Assembly (NCBI GenBank): GCA_030045215.1
Contig: JASIBJ010000353.1
Location: 1 to 9,602, forward strand
Direction of reading: 5' to 3'
Length of the DNA stretch: 9,602 nucleotides
Source of the DNA: Streptosporangiaceae bacterium
GTDB taxonomy: Bacteria > Actinomycetota > Actinomycetes > Streptosporangiales > Streptosporangiaceae
The position numbers and the translations under genes were made by a program. The notes beneath the pieces were generated by a model. That model made no database searches, was not told the origin of the DNA, and saw only the letters and a list, made by a program, of their open reading frames with translations. Numbering within the stretch: the stretch's first letter is position 1; each line of letters starts with the position of its first letter. Shown here piece after piece: positions 7,566 through 9,602 of the stretch.

Positions 7566-7594
7566 GATAAATGAGCTTCGCTGGCGTCGTTATC
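7566..7594. promoter_or_regulatory. Spaced inverted repeat GATAA…TTATC
   Basis: GATAA (7566–7570) and TTATC (7590–7594) are exact reverse complements with a 19-base gap. Both arms are AT-rich in a high-GC region, which makes a chance pair less likely than for GC-rich arms. It lies just upstream of the TATGAT box of the rightward gene, where an activator or repressor could act. Function is inferred only from position. Confidence 0.25.
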
Positions 7595-7601
7595 AGTCCG
7601 C

Positions 7602-7616
7602 TATGATTCGATCATT
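7602..7616 (+). promoter_or_regulatory. Putative -10 box TATGAT inside a small palindrome
   Basis: TATGAT (7602–7607) differs from TATAAT by one base and lies 42 bases before the ATG of the BTAD regulator. ATGAT (7603–7607) is also the left arm of the perfect dyad ATGAT-TCG-ATCAT (7603–7615), so a protein bound there would cover the box and block polymerase. No acceptable -35 box is found 16–19 bases upstream (the best is TTCGCT at 7577), so the promoter call is weak. An extra-cytoplasmic-type or activator-dependent promoter is possible. Confidence 0.3.
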
Positions 7617-7649
7617 ACTGGCGGGCCGGGTTCTCTGCGGCGGTGAACG

Positions 7650-9602
7650 ATGGCGGCCGGAACGGAGTTTTGCCTGCTCGGCCCGTTAACCGTGCGCTGC
7701 GGCGGCACGGCGCTGACGGTGCCGCGGGGTCGGGTGCGCGCGGTGCTGGCGGCGTTGCTGCTGCGCGCTAACCACGTGGTGTCGCTCGATGAGCTGGCCG
7801 AGGTGCTGTGGGGTGCGGACCTGCCGCCGTCGGCCCAGGTGAACGTGCAGAACTACGTCATGCGGCTGCGCCGCACGCTAGAGCCGACCGGGTCCCGGAT
7901 CAGCACGCAGCCGCCTGGCTACCTGATTGTGGTGGCTGACGGCGAGCTCGATATCGCGCGGTTCGATGCCCTGCTGCGCGAGGCCAGGGCCGCGGCCGGA
8001 GATGGCCGCTGGCCGGAGGCGGCTGCCCGCGCCGCAGCGGCGCTGGCGCTCTGGCGGGGCGAGCCGCTGGCCGACGCCGACTCCGATGTGCTGGCAGCAC
8101 GGGAGGCGCCGCGGCTGGCCGAGCTGCGATTGCAGGCGGCGGAGACGCGCATCGAGGCCGATCTGAATCTGGGCCGGCACGCCGAGGTCATCGGCGAGCT
8201 GCGGCAGCTGGCCGCGGCGCAGCCGTTGCGGGAACGGCTGCAGGCGCTGCTGATGCTGGCGCTGTACCGGGACAGCCGGCGCGCCGAGGCGCTGGCGACC
8301 TACCGCCAGGCCCGCCGGACTCTCGTCGAGGAACTGGGCGCCGAACCCGGGCCGGAGCTCCAGAAGCTGCACCAGCGGATCCTCGACGCCGACCCCGCCC
8401 TCAGCCTCGTCGACCCGGCAGCACCGGCGGCAGTTGCCGCGCCGATCCGGCCGACGCCGCCGCAGCAGCTGCCCGCTGCTGTGGCCGGGTTCACGGGCCG
8501 CGCCGCCGAGCTTGAGGCGCTGACCCGGATGCTGGACCAGGCCCGTGGGCCGGGGACGGTGGTGATCAGCGCGATCGGCGGGACCGCCGGGGTGGGCAAG
8601 ACCGCGCTGGCACTGCACTGGGCGCACCAGGTCGCCAGCAGGTTCCCTGACGGGCAGCTGCATGTGAACCTGCGCGGTTATGACCCTTCCGGCAACCCGG
8701 CCGCCCCGGCCGAGGTCATCCGCGCCTTCCTGGACGCCCTGGGCGTCCCGCCTGGGCAGATCCCGGCCAGCGAAGAGGCCCAGGCGGGGATGTACCGCAA
8801 CCTGCTGGCGGACAAGCAGATGCTGATCGTCCTGGACAATGCCCGTGATGAGCGGCAGGTCCGGCCGCTGCTGTCAGCCAGCCCGGCCAGCCTGGTGCTG
8901 GTCACCAGCCGCAGTCAGCTTTCCGGGCTGGTCGCCGCTGACGGGGCGCTTCCGCTGACCCTCGACGTGCTGACCCAGGCCGAGGCCGTGGACATGCTGA
9001 CCGCCCGGCTCGGTACCGACCGGGCTGCGGCGGAGCCGGACGCGGTCGGTCGGATCGCCGACCTGTGCGCATGCCTCCCGCTCGCGCTGGCGGTCGCCGC
9101 CGCCCGTGCCGCCGCCCGGCCCGCCTTCCCGCTCTCCGTTCTTGCCGCCGAACTCGCCGATGCGACCGGCCGCCTGGACGCTCTGGACGCCGGAGATCCG
9201 GCCGCAAACGTGCGGGCGGTGTTCTCGTGGTCCACCCGGCAGCTCAGCGATGAATCAGCGCGGATGTTCGGGCTGCTTGGCCTGCACCCCGGCCCGGATA
9301 TCTCTGTGCCAGCCGCAGCCAGCCTGGCCGGGGCAGGCGAGCCCGAGGCCCGCCGCCTGCTGCGCGAGCTGGCCCGCGCGCACATGATCGCCGAGCATGT
9401 CCCCGGCCGGTATGCCTTCCACGACCTGCTCCGCGCCTACGCCGCCGAGCAGGCCGGCCACACCATCAGTCAGGACGAGCGCGATGCCGCCATCGGCCGG
9501 GTGCTCGACCACTACCTGCACACCGCCGCTCGGGCCGTGCTGCTGCTAGTCCCGTCCAAGGAGCTGGTGGAGCTGGCCCCGCTCAGGCCCGGCGCCGTCG
9601 CC
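7650..9602 (+). CDS. SARP/AfsR-like transcription regulator: winged helix–BTAD–NB-ARC (3' partial)
   Basis: The frame opens at ATG 7650, with an in-frame TGA at 7644–7646 just before it, and stays open to the right edge (651 residues). Residues about 8–90 are an OmpR-type winged helix (VPRGRVRAVLAALLLRA, VNVQNYVMRLRRTL, PPGYLI). Residues about 97–248 are a BTAD helical domain (LDIARFDALL, LWRGEPL, RAEALATYRQARRTLVEELG). After an Ala/Pro linker the NB-ARC module starts at FTGR (281): Walker A GTAGVGKT (311–318), Walker B LIVLD (392–396), VTSR (418–421), CLPLAL (475–480) and FHDLLRAYAAE (590–600), which keeps the His-Asp motif. AfsR-type proteins usually continue with TPR repeats, expected beyond the window. 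Such proteins activate secondary-metabolism or developmental genes by binding promoters. Codon 13 is TTA (7686–7688), a possible bldA-dependent control point. The target pathway is not visible here. Confidence 0.93.
   Translation, partial: MAAGTEFCLLGPLTVRCGGTALTVPRGRVRAVLAALLLRANHVVSLDELAEVLWGADLPPSAQVNVQNYVMRLRRTLEPTGSRISTQPPGYLIVVADGELDIARFDALLREARAAAGDGRWPEAAARAAAALALWRGEPLADADSDVLAAREAPRLAELRLQAAETRIEADLNLGRHAEVIGELRQLAAAQPLRERLQALLMLALYRDSRRAEALATYRQARRTLVEELGAEPGPELQKLHQRILDADPALSLVDPAAPAAVAAPIRPTPPQQLPAAVAGFTGRAAELEALTRMLDQARGPGTVVISAIGGTAGVGKTALALHWAHQVASRFPDGQLHVNLRGYDPSGNPAAPAEVIRAFLDALGVPPGQIPASEEAQAGMYRNLLADKQMLIVLDNARDERQVRPLLSASPASLVLVTSRSQLSGLVAADGALPLTLDVLTQAEAVDMLTARLGTDRAAAEPDAVGRIADLCACLPLALAVAAARAAARPAFPLSVLAAELADATGRLDALDAGDPAANVRAVFSWSTRQLSDESARMFGLLGLHPGPDISVPAAASLAGAGEPEARRLLRELARAHMIAEHVPGRYAFHDLLRAYAAEQAGHTISQDERDAAIGRVLDHYLHTAARAVLLLVPSKELVELAPLRPGAVA

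Larger units (their letters stand above)
7466..7649. promoter_or_regulatory. Divergent control region between the two NB-ARC regulators
   Basis: These 184 bases separate the two divergent starts and should hold both promoters. The stretch is more AT-rich than the flanking genes and contains several inverted repeats, listed separately. On the + strand TATGAT at 7602–7607 resembles a -10 box 42 bases before the ATG at 7650, but there is no good TTGACA-like box at a normal distance. I could not pick out a convincing promoter for the leftward gene. The rightward start is preceded only by a weak GGTGA (7642–7646). Shared control, with one or both proteins binding here, is inferred from the arrangement. 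Confidence 0.6.

Noticed and set aside
6372..7574. A 400-codon open frame on the plus strand opposite the XRE–NB-ARC gene
   Set aside because: The translation is Ser/Arg/Ala-rich low-complexity sequence. The minus strand encodes intact helix-turn-helix and Walker motifs over the same bases.
7509..7618. Heptamer TCATTAC repeated at 7509–7515 and 7612–7618 as possible SARP binding repeats
   Set aside because: SARP sites are direct repeats spaced about 11 or 22 bases apart. These copies are 103 bases apart, so chance is as good an explanation.
7878..9521. Several minus-strand open frames of about 75–260 codons over the BTAD regulator
   Set aside because: They are antisense shadows of a continuous 651-codon plus-strand frame that carries all the expected BTAD and NB-ARC motifs. 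The real frame is easy to miss because it has no stop inside the window.
1..9602. CRISPR arrays, tRNA or rRNA genes, insertion sequences, prophage attachment sites
   Set aside because: No regularly spaced identical repeats, no cloverleaf-like segments, no transposase-like coding sequence and no terminal inverted repeats were seen. The repeats in the Rhs gene are degenerate and coding.

Overview
The window looks like a high-GC actinomycete chromosome. The coding bases I counted by eye in the body of the large gene are near 68 % G+C, codons end mostly in G or C, one gene starts at TTG, and the families present (SpvB-type Rhs proteins, XRE–NB-ARC and BTAD–NB-ARC regulators) are characteristic of Streptomyces-like and related filamentous actinobacteria. 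I cannot name a species.

Layout. (1) Positions 1–5949 (+) are almost entirely one very large RHS/YD-repeat protein. Its frame is open at the left edge, so its N-terminus is probably missing. In order it has an SpvB-like N-terminal segment, a long YD-repeat body, a conserved Rhs core ending in a DPxGL-type motif at 5098–5112, and a 278-residue variable C-terminal tail of lower G+C. (2) Positions 5950–6046 are a short convergent intergenic region with two hairpins that can serve as terminators. (3) Positions 6047–7465 (-) encode an XRE helix-turn-helix protein fused to an NB-ARC (STAND-type) ATPase. It ends soon after the ATPase module and has no sensor repeats. (4) Positions 7466–7649 are a divergent intergenic region packed with inverted repeats. 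(5) Positions 7650–9602 (+) encode a SARP/AfsR-like regulator (winged helix, BTAD, NB-ARC) that runs off the right edge.

How the genes may work together. The two regulators are divergently transcribed and share about 65 % identity over a 145-residue gap-free stretch of their ATPase cores (hand count), while carrying unrelated DNA-binding heads. They look like a duplicated regulatory pair that shares one control region. The Rhs gene is convergent to them and has no candidate immunity gene after it. A functional link between the Rhs protein and the regulators rests on position only.

The most notable points are the shared ATPase core with swapped heads, the loss of the His-Asp (MHD-like) motif in the XRE member, the palindrome-dense shared promoter region, TTA codons in both regulators but none seen in the Rhs gene, the strictly pairwise cysteines of the Rhs protein, and its immunity-less, glycine-rich tail.
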